Assembly (NCBI GenBank): GCA_905181765.1
Contig: CAJIYW010000007.1
Coordinates: forward strand, 122,109 to 186,108
Source of the DNA: Flavobacteriales bacterium UBA6772
GTDB lineage: Bacteria; Bacteroidota; Bacteroidia; Flavobacteriales; Flavobacteriaceae
Direction: 5' to 3'
DNA: 64,000 bases
Below are positions 1 through 8,774 of the stretch, one piece after another (position 1 is the first letter of the stretch; every line of letters starts with the position of its first letter). The notes under the pieces are model-generated. The model made no database searches. It saw only the letters and a list, made by a program, of their open reading frames with translations, and had not been told where the DNA came from. The position numbers were made by a program, and so were the translations under genes.

Positions 1-1763
1 TATATCTCTTGCTTGTTCCCCTGAAATTTCACGGAGGCAAACTTGACAAAGTAGTCTCTAAATTCATGTATGGATTTTTTCTATTCCTAACTATTGGCTC
101 CCTATTGGCAGAAATTCCTTTTTGGCAAGAATACCAAAGAAGATATAATTTTATAGCCGTAGACTACCTTTTATATACCTATGAGGTTATTGAAAATATT
201 CACCAATCGTTTCCAATTCCCATCCTTCTTGGCGTTATACTTTTAATTATTATACTGAGTATCCGTTTTGCAAAAAAACAAAATGCTTACAAAAACACTT
301 TTAAAAGCAATGATTCTTTTTTTACAAAAGCTATGCCTGCTTTTTTAATATTTTTAATATTTGGAACCTTTCATTTTTCCATTCAAAATACACAAGCAGA
401 AATTTTTCAGAATATTAATGAAAATGAATTGGCAAAATCTGGGTTGTATTCCTTTTTTGCTGCCTATAAAAGTAATGAGTTAAATTATAATGAATTTTAC
501 CTAACCTTAACTGAAAAGGAAAATTTTACAATCGCAAGGAAGCTTGTGAAAGCTTCAAATGATAGTTTATTTAAAAACCCAAATAGCATCCTGCGTTTTA
601 CTAAAAATTTAGGGGAAGAAAAAAAACCTAATGTTATTTTTATTGGTTTAGAAAGCATGAGTGCTTCCTTCCTTAAAAGGTTCGGCAACACAAACAACTT
701 AACACCAACGATAGATTCACTGCATAAAAAATCCATTGCATTTACTAATATGTATGCAACTGGAACTCGCACCATTCGTGGACTAGAAGCCATAATACTC
801 GCAATCCCTCCAACTCCTGGAAGAAGTATTGTTAAGAGAAAATCGAACACCAATCTTTTTACCATTGGAGAAGTTTTTAAACAAAAAGGATATTCAAGAA
901 CTTTTATTTACGGTGGTGATTCGCATTTTGATAACATGTTGAATTTCTTTAGTTTTAATGAATTTGATATTGTGGACAGAAAAAAATGGCATCGCCTGCA
1001 AGACCAATTACCTGTAAAAAGAAGCAGGATAGAAGATGTTGAGGTAACTTTCGAGAATGCTTGGGCTACTTGTGATGAAGATCTTTTAAACAAGGTGCTA
1101 AAGATTGCTGACAAACAACATACAACAAATCAGCCTTTCTTTAATTTTGTAATGACCAGCTCAAATCACCAACCTTATACCTTTCCCGAAGGTTTAATTG
1201 CTTCTAATGAAAAAACGAGAAATAACGCAGTGAAGTATTCTGACAAAGCACTCCAACAATTTTTTGAAACAGCAAAAACAAAACCTTGGTTTTCCAATAC
1301 TGTATTTGTAATCATGGCAGATCATTGTGCCTATAGTGCCGGTAGGTCTGAAATTAATATTAAAAACCATCACATTCCTGCATTTATTTATAACCTAAGA
1401 GGTGTAAAAACGGCTGAAGTTGATAAATTATCTTCTCAAATTGATATTTTTCCAACACTTTTTGGTTATTTAAATTGGAGTTATGACAATCTTTTTTTTG
1501 GAAAAGACATCTCTAAAATGTCTTCAATTGATACGCGTGCTTTTATTGGAAATCACAGAAAAGTATCCCTTTTAAAAAACAATAAATTATTAGTTTTAGA
1601 AACTCAAAAAAAATACGCTTCTTACACCTACAACAGAGAGAAAAACGACCTAAATACAATGAAAAATGATACCACTTTATTAAAGGAAACCGTTGCTTAT
1701 TACCAATCTGCTTTTGAGCTATTTAAGACGGGAGAACTAAAATTAAAAATGGCTGAAAAATAA
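1..1763 (+). CDS. LTA synthase-like sulfatase-fold membrane enzyme (5' truncated)
   Basis: The frame is open to the left edge, so the N-terminus lies outside the window; the usual family layout is several membrane helices followed by an extracytoplasmic alkaline-phosphatase/sulfatase domain. Two hydrophobic helices are visible near the visible start and two more around residues 70-120. The catalytic domain begins at KPNVIFIGLESMSASF; the likely nucleophile threonine is in YATGTRTIRG, and the metal-binding segment is FVIMADHCAY followed by the late histidine in KNHHIPAFIY. Family members transfer phosphoglycerol or phosphoethanolamine groups onto envelope glycolipids or glycans. Gram-negative homologues are poorly characterised, so the substrate is unknown. 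It ends about 100 bases before the ribosomal operon, which has its own promoter. Confidence 0.85.
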   Translation, partial: YLLLVPLKFHGGKLDKVVSKFMYGFFLFLTIGSLLAEIPFWQEYQRRYNFIAVDYLLYTYEVIENIHQSFPIPILLGVILLIIILSIRFAKKQNAYKNTFKSNDSFFTKAMPAFLIFLIFGTFHFSIQNTQAEIFQNINENELAKSGLYSFFAAYKSNELNYNEFYLTLTEKENFTIARKLVKASNDSLFKNPNSILRFTKNLGEEKKPNVIFIGLESMSASFLKRFGNTNNLTPTIDSLHKKSIAFTNMYATGTRTIRGLEAIILAIPPTPGRSIVKRKSNTNLFTIGEVFKQKGYSRTFIYGGDSHFDNMLNFFSFNEFDIVDRKKWHRLQDQLPVKRSRIEDVEVTFENAWATCDEDLLNKVLKIADKQHTTNQPFFNFVMTSSNHQPYTFPEGLIASNEKTRNNAVKYSDKALQQFFETAKTKPWFSNTVFVIMADHCAYSAGRSEINIKNHHIPAFIYNLRGVKTAEVDKLSSQIDIFPTLFGYLNWSYDNLFFGKDISKMSSIDTRAFIGNHRKVSLLKNNKLLVLETQKKYASYTYNREKNDLNTMKNDTTLLKETVAYYQSAFELFKTGELKLKMAEK

Positions 1764-1776
1764 TCTAAAAACACTA

Positions 1777-1807
1777 TTTGTCAATCAAATAAATAGCACT
1801 ATATTTG
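1777..1807 (+). promoter_or_regulatory. Bacteroidota-type promoter of the rplM operon
   Basis: TTTG at 1777-1780, a 19-base spacer and TATATTTG at 1800-1807 match the TTTG-N19-TAnnTTTG consensus of the Bacteroidota housekeeping sigma factor exactly. Transcription should start near 1814, giving a leader of about 50 bases before rplM. Confidence 0.85.
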
Positions 1808-1864
1808 CACTCCTTTTTTAAGGAAAATGATTTATTTTAATTTACAAAAACTAATAGTGTAATT

Positions 1865-2320
1865 ATGAACACATTAAGTTACAAAACAGTATCAGCAAAC
1901 AGCGCTACCGTAAACAAGGAGTGGGTTTTAGTTGATGCGGACGGGCAAACGTTGGGTCGTCTATCTTCTATAGTAGCAAAGCTAATTAGAGGTAAGTACA
2001 AACCAAACTTTACTCCTCACGTAGATTGTGGAGACAACGTGGTTATCATCAACGCAGAAAAAATTGTATTATCTGGAAACAAATGGAAAGAGAAATCTTA
2101 CATCCGTCATACGGGTTATCCAGGTGGACAAAGATCATTAACTGCAACAGAAATGTTTGAGAAAGATCCTACAAGATTAATCGAAAAAGCAGTAAAAGGA
2201 ATGTTACCAAAAAATATTTTGGGAGCAGCGTTATTCAGAAACTTGTATGTTTATGCAGGTACTGAGCACAAACAAGCAGGTCAAGAACCTAAAGCTATTA
2301 ACCTTAAAGATCTTTTATAA
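1865..2320 (+). CDS. rplM: 50S ribosomal protein L13
   Basis: A 151-residue protein of normal L13 length. Diagnostic segments are WVLVDADGQTLGRLSS near the N-terminus, the basic stretch LIRGKYKPNFTPHVDCGDNVV, and AVKGMLPKNILG. L13 is an early-assembling large-subunit protein. Its stop codon shares one base with the rpsI start (TAATG), so the two are probably translationally coupled, and both belong to the rplM-rpsI-rpsB-tsf transcript driven from 1777-1807. Confidence 0.98.
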   Translation: MNTLSYKTVSANSATVNKEWVLVDADGQTLGRLSSIVAKLIRGKYKPNFTPHVDCGDNVVIINAEKIVLSGNKWKEKSYIRHTGYPGGQRSLTATEMFEKDPTRLIEKAVKGMLPKNILGAALFRNLYVYAGTEHKQAGQEPKAINLKDLL

Positions 2321-2706
2321 TGGATATAGTACACAAAATTGGTAGAAGAAAAACAGCTGTTGCTCGTATTTATCTTTCAGAAGGTAAAGGGAACATTACT
2401 GTAAATAAAAAAGACTACAAGAGCTATTTTACAACAGGTACCTTGCAGTATAAAGTACAACAACCATTAATGTTAACAGAAAACTTAGAGTCTTATGACA
2501 TTAAAGTTAATGTTTACGGTGGTGGAATAACAGGACAAGCTGAAGCGATTCGTTTAGCAATCACTAGAGCATTAGTTCATATTAATGCAGACCATAGACT
2601 TATCTTGAAACCAGAAGGTTTATTAACGCGTGATCCAAGAATGGTTGAACGTAAGAAATTTGGTCAGAAGAAAGCACGTAAAAAATTCCAATTCTCGAAA
2701 CGTTAA
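2320..2706 (+). CDS. rpsI: 30S ribosomal protein S9
   Basis: A 128-residue protein with the S9 core (IGRRKTAVARIYLSEGKGNITVN, then AIRLAITRAL) and the conserved basic tail ending KKARKKFQFSKR, which reaches the P-site tRNA in the ribosome. It starts on the last base of the rplM stop codon. A 154-base gap containing a hairpin separates it from rpsB. Confidence 0.98.
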   Translation: MDIVHKIGRRKTAVARIYLSEGKGNITVNKKDYKSYFTTGTLQYKVQQPLMLTENLESYDIKVNVYGGGITGQAEAIRLAITRALVHINADHRLILKPEGLLTRDPRMVERKKFGQKKARKKFQFSKR

Positions 2707-2792
2707 TATTAAACGCAGAATTTATTCTGTATTTTATTATTTCGAGAACTGTTATTATTACACACAATTAATATTAAACAGTTTAGCATCTA

Positions 2793-2827
2793 AATATATA
2801 AGACTCCGAAAAGACTACTTATATATT
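2793..2827 (+). promoter_or_regulatory. Hairpin in the leader of rpsB
   Basis: A perfect 10-bp inverted repeat, AATATATAAG (2793-2802) and CTTATATATT (2818-2827), encloses a 15-base loop that contains CCGAAAAG. It lies 33 bases before the rpsB start in the unusually long rpsI-rpsB gap. A smaller 5-bp hairpin (CAGAA/TTCTG) sits near 2716-2729. No T-tract follows, so it is not a terminator. It may be a ribosomal-protein autoregulatory leader or an RNA-processing site; this is inference from position and pairing only. Confidence 0.45.
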
Positions 2828-2860
2828 GATTTCAAAACAGAAAGTAAACACATTTAAAAA

Positions 2861-3769
2861 ATGGCAAACGTAAATATTCAAGAATTATTAAACAATGGTG
2901 TGCATTTTGGACACCTTACTAGAAAATGGAATCCTAACATGGCTCCATACATTTATACAGAAAGAAACGGTGTTCACATCATCGATTTGTATAAAACTGC
3001 AGCAAAAATAGAAGAAACTTCAGAAGCTTTAAAAAAGATTGCAAACTCTGGACGTAAGATTTTATTTGTAGCTACAAAAAAACAAGCTAAGGATATTGTT
3101 GCTGAAAAAGCGAAAGTTATAAACATGCCTTATATTACTGAAAGATGGCCTGGTGGAATGTTAACAAACTTTGTTACTATTAGAAAAGCTGTAAAGAAAA
3201 TGGCTATAATTGATAGAATGAAGACAGATGGTTCTTTTGATGCATTATCTAAAAGAGAAAAATTACAAATCAATCGTCAGAGAGAGAAATTAGAAAAGAA
3301 TTTAGGTTCTATTTCTGATATGACTCGTTTACCTGGTGCTTTATTTATAGTTGATATCAAAAAAGAACACATTGCTGTAGCAGAAGCTCAAAAATTAAAT
3401 ATTCCAATTTTTGCAATGGTAGATACAAACTCTGATCCAAGAGAAGTAGACTACGTAATTCCTGCAAATGATGACGCTTCAAAATCTATTAACGTAGTAT
3501 TATCTTTTGTTACTGATGCAATTGCAGACGGTTTATCTGAAAGAAAAGCAGACAAAGAGAAAGTAAAAGAAGCTCCAAAAAAGGAAGAAGCTAAAGTAGA
3601 AGCTCCAAAAGCTAAAGTAGAAGCTCCAAAATCGGAAGTAGAAGCTCCTGAAGTTGAAGAAGCAAAAGTAGAGGCTCCTGCAAAGAAAGAAGCTCCGAAA
3701 GCAAAAGCTCCTAAAAAAGCAAAAAAGAAAGCTGAAGTTGCTGAAACACCTGCTGAAGAAAAAAAATAA
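2861..3769 (+). CDS. rpsB: 30S ribosomal protein S2 with a long Ala/Lys/Glu/Pro tail
   Basis: Residues 1 to about 230 are a normal S2: NNGVHFGHLTRKWNPNM, then TERWPGGMLTNF, then DPREVDYVIPANDDA. The remaining roughly 70 residues are low-complexity, built on imperfect copies of KVEAPK and ending in a lysine/alanine-rich run. A variable tail on S2 is common in flavobacteria and is probably disordered. Paired with tsf 48 bases downstream, the standard bacterial arrangement. S2 is a late-binding small-subunit protein and, in other bacteria, a repressor of its own operon. Confidence 0.98.
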   Translation: MANVNIQELLNNGVHFGHLTRKWNPNMAPYIYTERNGVHIIDLYKTAAKIEETSEALKKIANSGRKILFVATKKQAKDIVAEKAKVINMPYITERWPGGMLTNFVTIRKAVKKMAIIDRMKTDGSFDALSKREKLQINRQREKLEKNLGSISDMTRLPGALFIVDIKKEHIAVAEAQKLNIPIFAMVDTNSDPREVDYVIPANDDASKSINVVLSFVTDAIADGLSERKADKEKVKEAPKKEEAKVEAPKAKVEAPKSEVEAPEVEEAKVEAPAKKEAPKAKAPKKAKKKAEVAETPAEEKK

Positions 3770-3817
3770 TTTAAGAACAATTTAGAAACCTAGGTTTCTG
3801 AACAAAAAATAAGTGAC

Positions 3818-4783
3818 ATGGTAAAAGTAAGTGCTGCTGACGTTAAAAAATTAAGGGAAGCAACTGGAGCTGGAATGATGGACTGTAAAAAGGCATTAGT
3901 AGAAGCAGAAAATAACTTCGATGAAGCTATAAATATTTTACGTAAAAAAGGTCAGAAAATTGCTGCAAAAAGAGCTGATAGAGATTCTACAGAAGGAGTT
4001 GCAGTAACAAGAATTAATGACTCAAAAACAGAAGGCGTAGCTATTGTATTAGCTTGTGAAACTGATTTTGTTGGTAAAAACGAATCTTTTGTAGCTTTAG
4101 GTGGTCAATTTGCAGATATCGCATTAAATGTTGCAGATAAAGAAGCTTTCTTAGCTGCAGATTTTGGAGGTATGACTGTTGCAGACAAACTAATTGAGCA
4201 AACTGGTGTTATTGGAGAAAAGTTAGAGATAACAGCTTTCGATAAAATTGAAGCTGCCTATGTTGGTGCTTACACTCACATTGGTAAAATTGCTGCTCTT
4301 GTTGGTTTATCTACTGCAGTAGACAATGCTGAAACTTTATCTAAAGATGTTGCAATGCAAGTTGCCTCTATGGGTGCAACTACATTATCTTATAAAGATT
4401 TTGATACTGCATTTGTTACAGCAGAAACTGAAGCTAGAATCGCGGTGATAGAAAAAGATAATATAGAATTAGGTAGATTAGGAAAAACATTAAAAAACAT
4501 TCCTCAATATATTTCTATGTCTCAATTATCTGATGCTATATTAGCCAAAGCTGAAGATGCTGCAAAAGCAGAATTAAAAGCAGAAGGAAAACCAGAACAA
4601 ATTTGGGATAGAATCTTACCAGGAAAAATGGAAAGATTTATTGCAGATAACACAACTTTAGACATGGAACAATGTCTTTTAGATCAATCTTTTATTAAAG
4701 ATGAGAAGAAAAACGTTGCACAATATGTTACAACATATGGTGATGTTGAAGTTAGTGGATTTAAAAGGGTAACTTTAGGATAA
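3818..4783 (+). CDS. tsf: Elongation factor Ts
   Basis: A 321-residue guanine-nucleotide exchange factor for EF-Tu. The N-terminal UBA-like segment has ADVKKLREATGAGMMDCKKAL, followed by the core ACETDFVGKN and the C-terminal LLDQSFIKDEKKNVAQYV. The length is at the upper end of normal and includes the extra dimerisation subdomain typical of Bacteroidota. It is the last gene of the ribosomal operon and is followed by a strong terminator. Confidence 0.98.
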   Translation: MVKVSAADVKKLREATGAGMMDCKKALVEAENNFDEAINILRKKGQKIAAKRADRDSTEGVAVTRINDSKTEGVAIVLACETDFVGKNESFVALGGQFADIALNVADKEAFLAADFGGMTVADKLIEQTGVIGEKLEITAFDKIEAAYVGAYTHIGKIAALVGLSTAVDNAETLSKDVAMQVASMGATTLSYKDFDTAFVTAETEARIAVIEKDNIELGRLGKTLKNIPQYISMSQLSDAILAKAEDAAKAELKAEGKPEQIWDRILPGKMERFIADNTTLDMEQCLLDQSFIKDEKKNVAQYVTTYGDVEVSGFKRVTLG

Positions 4784-4810
4784 CATAATTCTTAAAATTA
4801 TATTTACAAA

Positions 4811-4847
4811 CCTCGTTTTCATATTATTTGAAAACGAGGTTTTTTTT
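4811..4847 (+). terminator. Rho-independent terminator after tsf
   Basis: CCTCGTTTTC (4811-4820) pairs with GAAAACGAGG (4830-4839) across a 9-base loop and is followed by eight T. It ends the rplM-rpsI-rpsB-tsf transcript. Confidence 0.9.
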
Positions 4848-4906
4848 GTTCAGAAAAAAGAAAATCAAAAAAAAAACGTAATTTTACACAACTTAGAAAA
4901 TAAACT

Positions 4907-5617
4907 ATGCAATACAAAAGAATTCTTTTAAAATTAAGCGGAGAAGCCTTAATGGGCGAAAGGCAATATGGAATTGATCCTAAACGACTTGCTGAATATG
5001 CAAAAGAAATAAAAGAAGTAGTAGAAAAAGGTATCGAAGTTGCTATTGTTATTGGCGGGGGAAATATATTTAGAGGTGTTGCTGGTGCGGCCAATGGAAT
5101 GGATCGTGTACAAGGAGATCATATGGGAATGCTAGCTACCTGTATAAATGGTTTAGCCTTGCAGAGTGCCTTGGAAGACGAAGACGTTCATACAAGACTT
5201 CAAACAGCCTTAGAAATCAAAGAAGTTGCAGAACCTTACATTAAAAGAAAAGCAATAAGACATTTACAAAAAGGACGCGTTGTTATTTTTGGAGCTGGAA
5301 CGGGAAACCCTTATTTCACTACAGATACAGCTGCTGTTCTGCGAGCGATAGAAGTAAATGCAGATGCTATCTTAAAAGGAACTCGTGTAGATGGAATTTA
5401 TAACGTAGATCCTGAAAAAGACGAAAGTGCTGTAAAATACGAAACTATTACATTTAAAGAAGTCATAGAAAAAGGTTTAAAAGTAATGGATATGACTGCC
5501 TTTACATTAAGTGAAGAAAATAAATTACCCATTATTGTATTTGATATGAATACAAACGGAAATCTATTAAAATTAGTTTCTGGAGAAAACATAGGTACAA
5601 TTGTTAACACCAAATAA
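4907..5617 (+). CDS. pyrH: UMP kinase
   Basis: A 236-residue amino-acid-kinase-fold enzyme that phosphorylates UMP to UDP in pyrimidine nucleotide synthesis. Visible motifs are KLSGEALMG at the phosphate-binding N-terminus, [10 protein letters not shown], and [13 protein letters not shown] in the nucleotide/UMP site. Length is normal. A possible weak -7 element (TAATTTTA, 4879-4886) lies just upstream. Followed 26 bases later by frr, the conserved pyrH-frr pair. Confidence 0.98.
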   Translation: MQYKRILLKLSGEALMGERQYGIDPKRLAEYAKEIKEVVEKGIEVAIVIGGGNIFRGVAGAANGMDRVQGDHMGMLATCINGLALQSALEDEDVHTRLQTALEIKEVAEPYIKRKAIRHLQKGRVVIFGAGTGNPYFTTDTAAVLRAIEVNADAILKGTRVDGIYNVDPEKDESAVKYETITFKEVIEKGLKVMDMTAFTLSEENKLPIIVFDMNTNGNLLKLVSGENIGTIVNTK

Positions 5618-5643
5618 AATAGAATCTTTAAATTAATAAGAAG

Positions 5644-6198
5644 ATGAACGAAGAAATAGAATTTATATTAGATACAACTAAAGAAGCAATGACAAGTGCT
5701 ATTGCTCATTTAGAAAAAGAATTAAGAGCTATTAGAGCTGGTAAGGCAACCCCTGCAATGTTAGCGAATGTAATGGTAGATTATTACGGTTCTCAAACAC
5801 CATTAGGGCAAGTTGCAAATGTTACAACACCAGATCCAAGAACGATTGCGATACAACCTTGGGAAAAAAATATGCTACAACCAATTGAGAAAGCAATTAT
5901 GATTGCAAATCTTGGTTTTAATCCAATGAACAATGGTGATATTATTATGATTAATGTACCACCATTAACTGAGGAAAGAAGAATTGGGCTAGCAAAACAA
6001 GCAAAAGCTGAAGCTGAACACGCGAAAGTTGGTATTAGAAACGCTAGAAAAGATGCCAATAACGATATTAAGAAAACAGATATCTCTGACGATTTAAAAA
6101 AGGACTCTGAAGCAGAAGTACAAAAGCTTACAGATTCTTTTGTAAAAATTATAGAAGAAACACTCTCTGTAAAAGAAAAAGAGATTATGACTGTTTAA
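5644..6198 (+). CDS. frr: Ribosome recycling factor
   Basis: A 184-residue protein of normal length with the L-shaped RRF signature: KELRAIRAGKATPAMLANV, then VDYYGSQTPLGQVANV, PLTEERR, and the C-terminal helix KKTDISDDLKKDSEAEVQKLTD. With EF-G it splits post-termination ribosomes. It is co-transcribed with pyrH and followed directly by a terminator. Confidence 0.98.
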   Translation: MNEEIEFILDTTKEAMTSAIAHLEKELRAIRAGKATPAMLANVMVDYYGSQTPLGQVANVTTPDPRTIAIQPWEKNMLQPIEKAIMIANLGFNPMNNGDIIMINVPPLTEERRIGLAKQAKAEAEHAKVGIRNARKDANNDIKKTDISDDLKKDSEAEVQKLTDSFVKIIEETLSVKEKEIMTV

Positions 6199-6218
6199 GA
6201 AACTATCAAATTATAGAA

Positions 6219-6248
6219 AAGGTGTTTTTTAAAAACACCTTTTTTTTT
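6219..6248 (+). terminator. Rho-independent terminator after frr
   Basis: AAGGTGTTTTT and its complement AAAAACACCTT form a tight hairpin followed by a T-tract. Confidence 0.9.
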
Positions 6249-6273
6249 GCTTAAAACTCATTTGGAATTTGGC

Positions 6274-6281
6274 TATATTTG
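6274..6281 (+). promoter_or_regulatory. -7 element of the RND exporter gene
   Basis: TATATTTG fits the Bacteroidota -7 consensus. The G lies only 15 bases before the ATG at 6297, so the leader would be roughly 8-10 bases. It also rules out the in-frame TTG at 6279 as the start. No well-spaced -33 element is visible. Confidence 0.65.
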
Positions 6282-6296
6282 CACAAATTATTTTTT

Positions 6297-8669
6297 ATGA
6301 ATTTTTGGACGAAAATTGCGGGTATTATTCTAAGAAACCGTTACTTGGTTTTAATAAGTATCGCAATTATTACTGGTTTATTAGCATCCCAAATGAAGTA
6401 TATGAAATTTTCATATACCGAGGCAAATTTGCTGCCAGAAGACCATGAAGCCAATATAGAATACAACAAATTTCTACAAATTTTTGGAGAGGAAGGTAAT
6501 TTAGTTATTCTTGGAGTTAAAGATTCAACTGTTTTTACACCTAAAAAGTTTAATGCTTGGAATAAATTAGTAGCGCAATTTGATGAAAGAAAAGAAGTTG
6601 ACTTTACAATTTCTATTGCTGATGTAAAGAAGCTAAAAGCAGATAGAAAAAAGAGAAAGTTTATTCTAGAACCTTTATACAGTAAAAATCCTACTACAAA
6701 AGAAGAAGTAAATATAATTAAAAAAGAACTCTTTGAGAAGCTTCCTTTTTATGATAATTTACTTTACAATAAAGAAACGGGTACTTTACAGACCGCTATT
6801 TATATTAAAAAGGAAATTATAAATACACCTGCAAGAAGAGACTTCATTTTTGATATACTAATACCTGCAATAAAAAAATTCGAAGAAGAAACTAATTTAG
6901 ATGTGCGCGTTTCTGGAATGCCATATATTAGAACATTAAATGCCCAAAATATTCAAGATGAAATCATGCTCTTTGTTGGAGGTGCATTAGGAATTACAGC
7001 ACTTATATTTTTCTTTTTCTTTAGATCTTTTCGAGCTACATTCATTACATTATTAGTGGTTATAATTGGTGTTATCTGGGCTTTTGGCTTTATTGGTTTA
7101 TTCCGTTATGAAATAACGGTATTATCTGCATTAATACCACCTTTAATTATTGTCATTGGCGTACCAAATGCAGTCTTCCTTATTAACAAATATCAGCAAG
7201 AAATAAAGAAACATGGACAGCAAGCAAAAGCTTTACAACGCGTAATTTCTAAAATTGGAAATGCAACTTTAATGACAAATATTACAACTGCATCTGGTTT
7301 CGCAACTTTTGTTTTTGTAAAAAGTAATTTACTGCGTGAATTCGGAATTTTGGCTTCAGTAAATATTATCAGTATTTTCATATTGGCACTGTTAATCATA
7401 CCAATCATTTATAGTTTCATGCCAATTCCCAAGAAAAAACATTTAAGTCATTTAGAAACAAAATGGATTGACAATGTGGTTAATTGGATGGAAAAAATGG
7501 TGAGAACCAACAGAATTACTATATATTTTGCAACTGTTTTAGTAATTGTATTAAGTATTATTGGTGTTTATAAAATTACAGTTTCTGGAAGTTTAATTGA
7601 AGACATGCCCAAAAACACAGATTTCTATAAAGATATTAAATTCTTCGAAAAAGAGTTTGGAGGAATAATGCCTTTAGAAATTTTAATCGATACTAAAAAA
7701 AATAAAGGCGTCATGAAGCTATCCACTTTAAAAAAGATGGAAAAGCTGAACGAAACAATAGAAAGCTTTCCTGAATTATCAAAACCAATCTCTGTAGTTA
7801 ACTTAGTAAAGTATTCAAAACAAGCGTATTATAACGGAAATCCTAAATACTACCAATTACCAACAAATCAAGAACAAAGTTATATATTTTCATATTCTAA
7901 AAACTCCAGTAGAGATACTGGAATGCTAAAAACATTTGTAGATTCTACCGGACGTTATGCTAGAATTACCACTTTCATGAAAGATATTGGTACAGAAAAA
8001 ATGGATATTATTCAAGAGCGCTTAAAGACAGTAATAGCAAAAGAATTTCCAGCAGATAGATATACCGTATCATTAACAGGTAAAGCCTTGGTCTTTATAA
8101 AAGGAACAAACTATTTAATTAAAAACTTAGTCATTTCTTTATCACTGGCTATTTTATTAATTGCCATTTTTATGGCTTGGATGTTTAGATCACCACAAAT
8201 GATTATAATTTCATTGATTCCAAACATGTTGCCATTACTAATTACCGCGGGTTTAATGGGTTTTTTAAACATACCTATAAAACCATCTACCATATTAGTG
8301 TTTAGTATCGCATTTGGTATTTCTGTAGACGATACAATTCATTTTTTAGCCAAATATAGACAGGAACTTATTGCCAATAAATGGAAGATTAAACCTTCTG
8401 TTTATTCTGCATTACGAGAAACTGGTGTAAGTATGTTTTATACTTCTATTGTGTTATTTTTTGGTTTTTTAGTTTTTACCCTTTCTAGTTTTGGTGGAAC
8501 AATTGCCTTAGGTGGTCTGGTTTCTGTAACATTATTATTAGCGATGGTTTCCAACTTATTATTATTACCCTCTTTATTATTAACTTTTGAAAAGAAAATT
8601 GCAAATAAAAAAGTATTTAAAGAGCCTAAAATGAAAATTTTCCCTCCTAAAGAAGAAAAAACAGAATAA
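6297..8669 (+). CDS. RND/MMPL-family efflux transporter
   Basis: About 790 residues with two copies of a helix bundle joined by extracytoplasmic loops: one N-terminal helix, a loop to about residue 220, five helices (sterol-sensing-domain-like), then helix, loop and five helices again ending LLLLPSLLLTF. This is the MmpL/patched-like single-polypeptide RND architecture; such proteins export lipids, hopanoids or siderophores using the proton gradient. SVDDTIHF in the second bundle carries the acidic pair typical of the proton pathway. The ATG at 6297 is chosen because the promoter covers the upstream TTG. Substrate unknown. Confidence 0.88.
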   Translation: MNFWTKIAGIILRNRYLVLISIAIITGLLASQMKYMKFSYTEANLLPEDHEANIEYNKFLQIFGEEGNLVILGVKDSTVFTPKKFNAWNKLVAQFDERKEVDFTISIADVKKLKADRKKRKFILEPLYSKNPTTKEEVNIIKKELFEKLPFYDNLLYNKETGTLQTAIYIKKEIINTPARRDFIFDILIPAIKKFEEETNLDVRVSGMPYIRTLNAQNIQDEIMLFVGGALGITALIFFFFFRSFRATFITLLVVIIGVIWAFGFIGLFRYEITVLSALIPPLIIVIGVPNAVFLINKYQQEIKKHGQQAKALQRVISKIGNATLMTNITTASGFATFVFVKSNLLREFGILASVNIISIFILALLIIPIIYSFMPIPKKKHLSHLETKWIDNVVNWMEKMVRTNRITIYFATVLVIVLSIIGVYKITVSGSLIEDMPKNTDFYKDIKFFEKEFGGIMPLEILIDTKKNKGVMKLSTLKKMEKLNETIESFPELSKPISVVNLVKYSKQAYYNGNPKYYQLPTNQEQSYIFSYSKNSSRDTGMLKTFVDSTGRYARITTFMKDIGTEKMDIIQERLKTVIAKEFPADRYTVSLTGKALVFIKGTNYLIKNLVISLSLAILLIAIFMAWMFRSPQMIIISLIPNMLPLLITAGLMGFLNIPIKPSTILVFSIAFGISVDDTIHFLAKYRQELIANKWKIKPSVYSALRETGVSMFYTSIVLFFGFLVFTLSSFGGTIALGGLVSVTLLLAMVSNLLLLPSLLLTFEKKIANKKVFKEPKMKIFPPKEEKTE

Positions 8670-8698
8670 GATATACCTTTTTATTGAGCTTTCGCTGG

Positions 8699-8730
8699 TT
8701 GCTTAATTTGCAACAATAAAGTATCTTTAC
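8699..8730 (+). promoter_or_regulatory. Probable asnS promoter
   Basis: TTG at 8699-8701, 20 bases, then TATCTTTA at 8722-8729 (one mismatch to TAnnTTTG). It lies about 45 bases before the asnS start. Confidence 0.55.
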
Positions 8731-8774
8731 TCTTTATAAAAAGATAATTTTCGAATACAATACACTTATAAATG

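Noticed and set aside
2630..2857. Small open frame from the end of rpsI to rpsB
   Set aside because: Overlaps the rpsI tail, has an unusual composition, and covers the hairpin region; no homology-like pattern.
3451..3780. Ala/Ser/Phe-rich open frame opposite rpsB
   Set aside because: It is the mirror of the low-complexity S2 tail and has no independent support.
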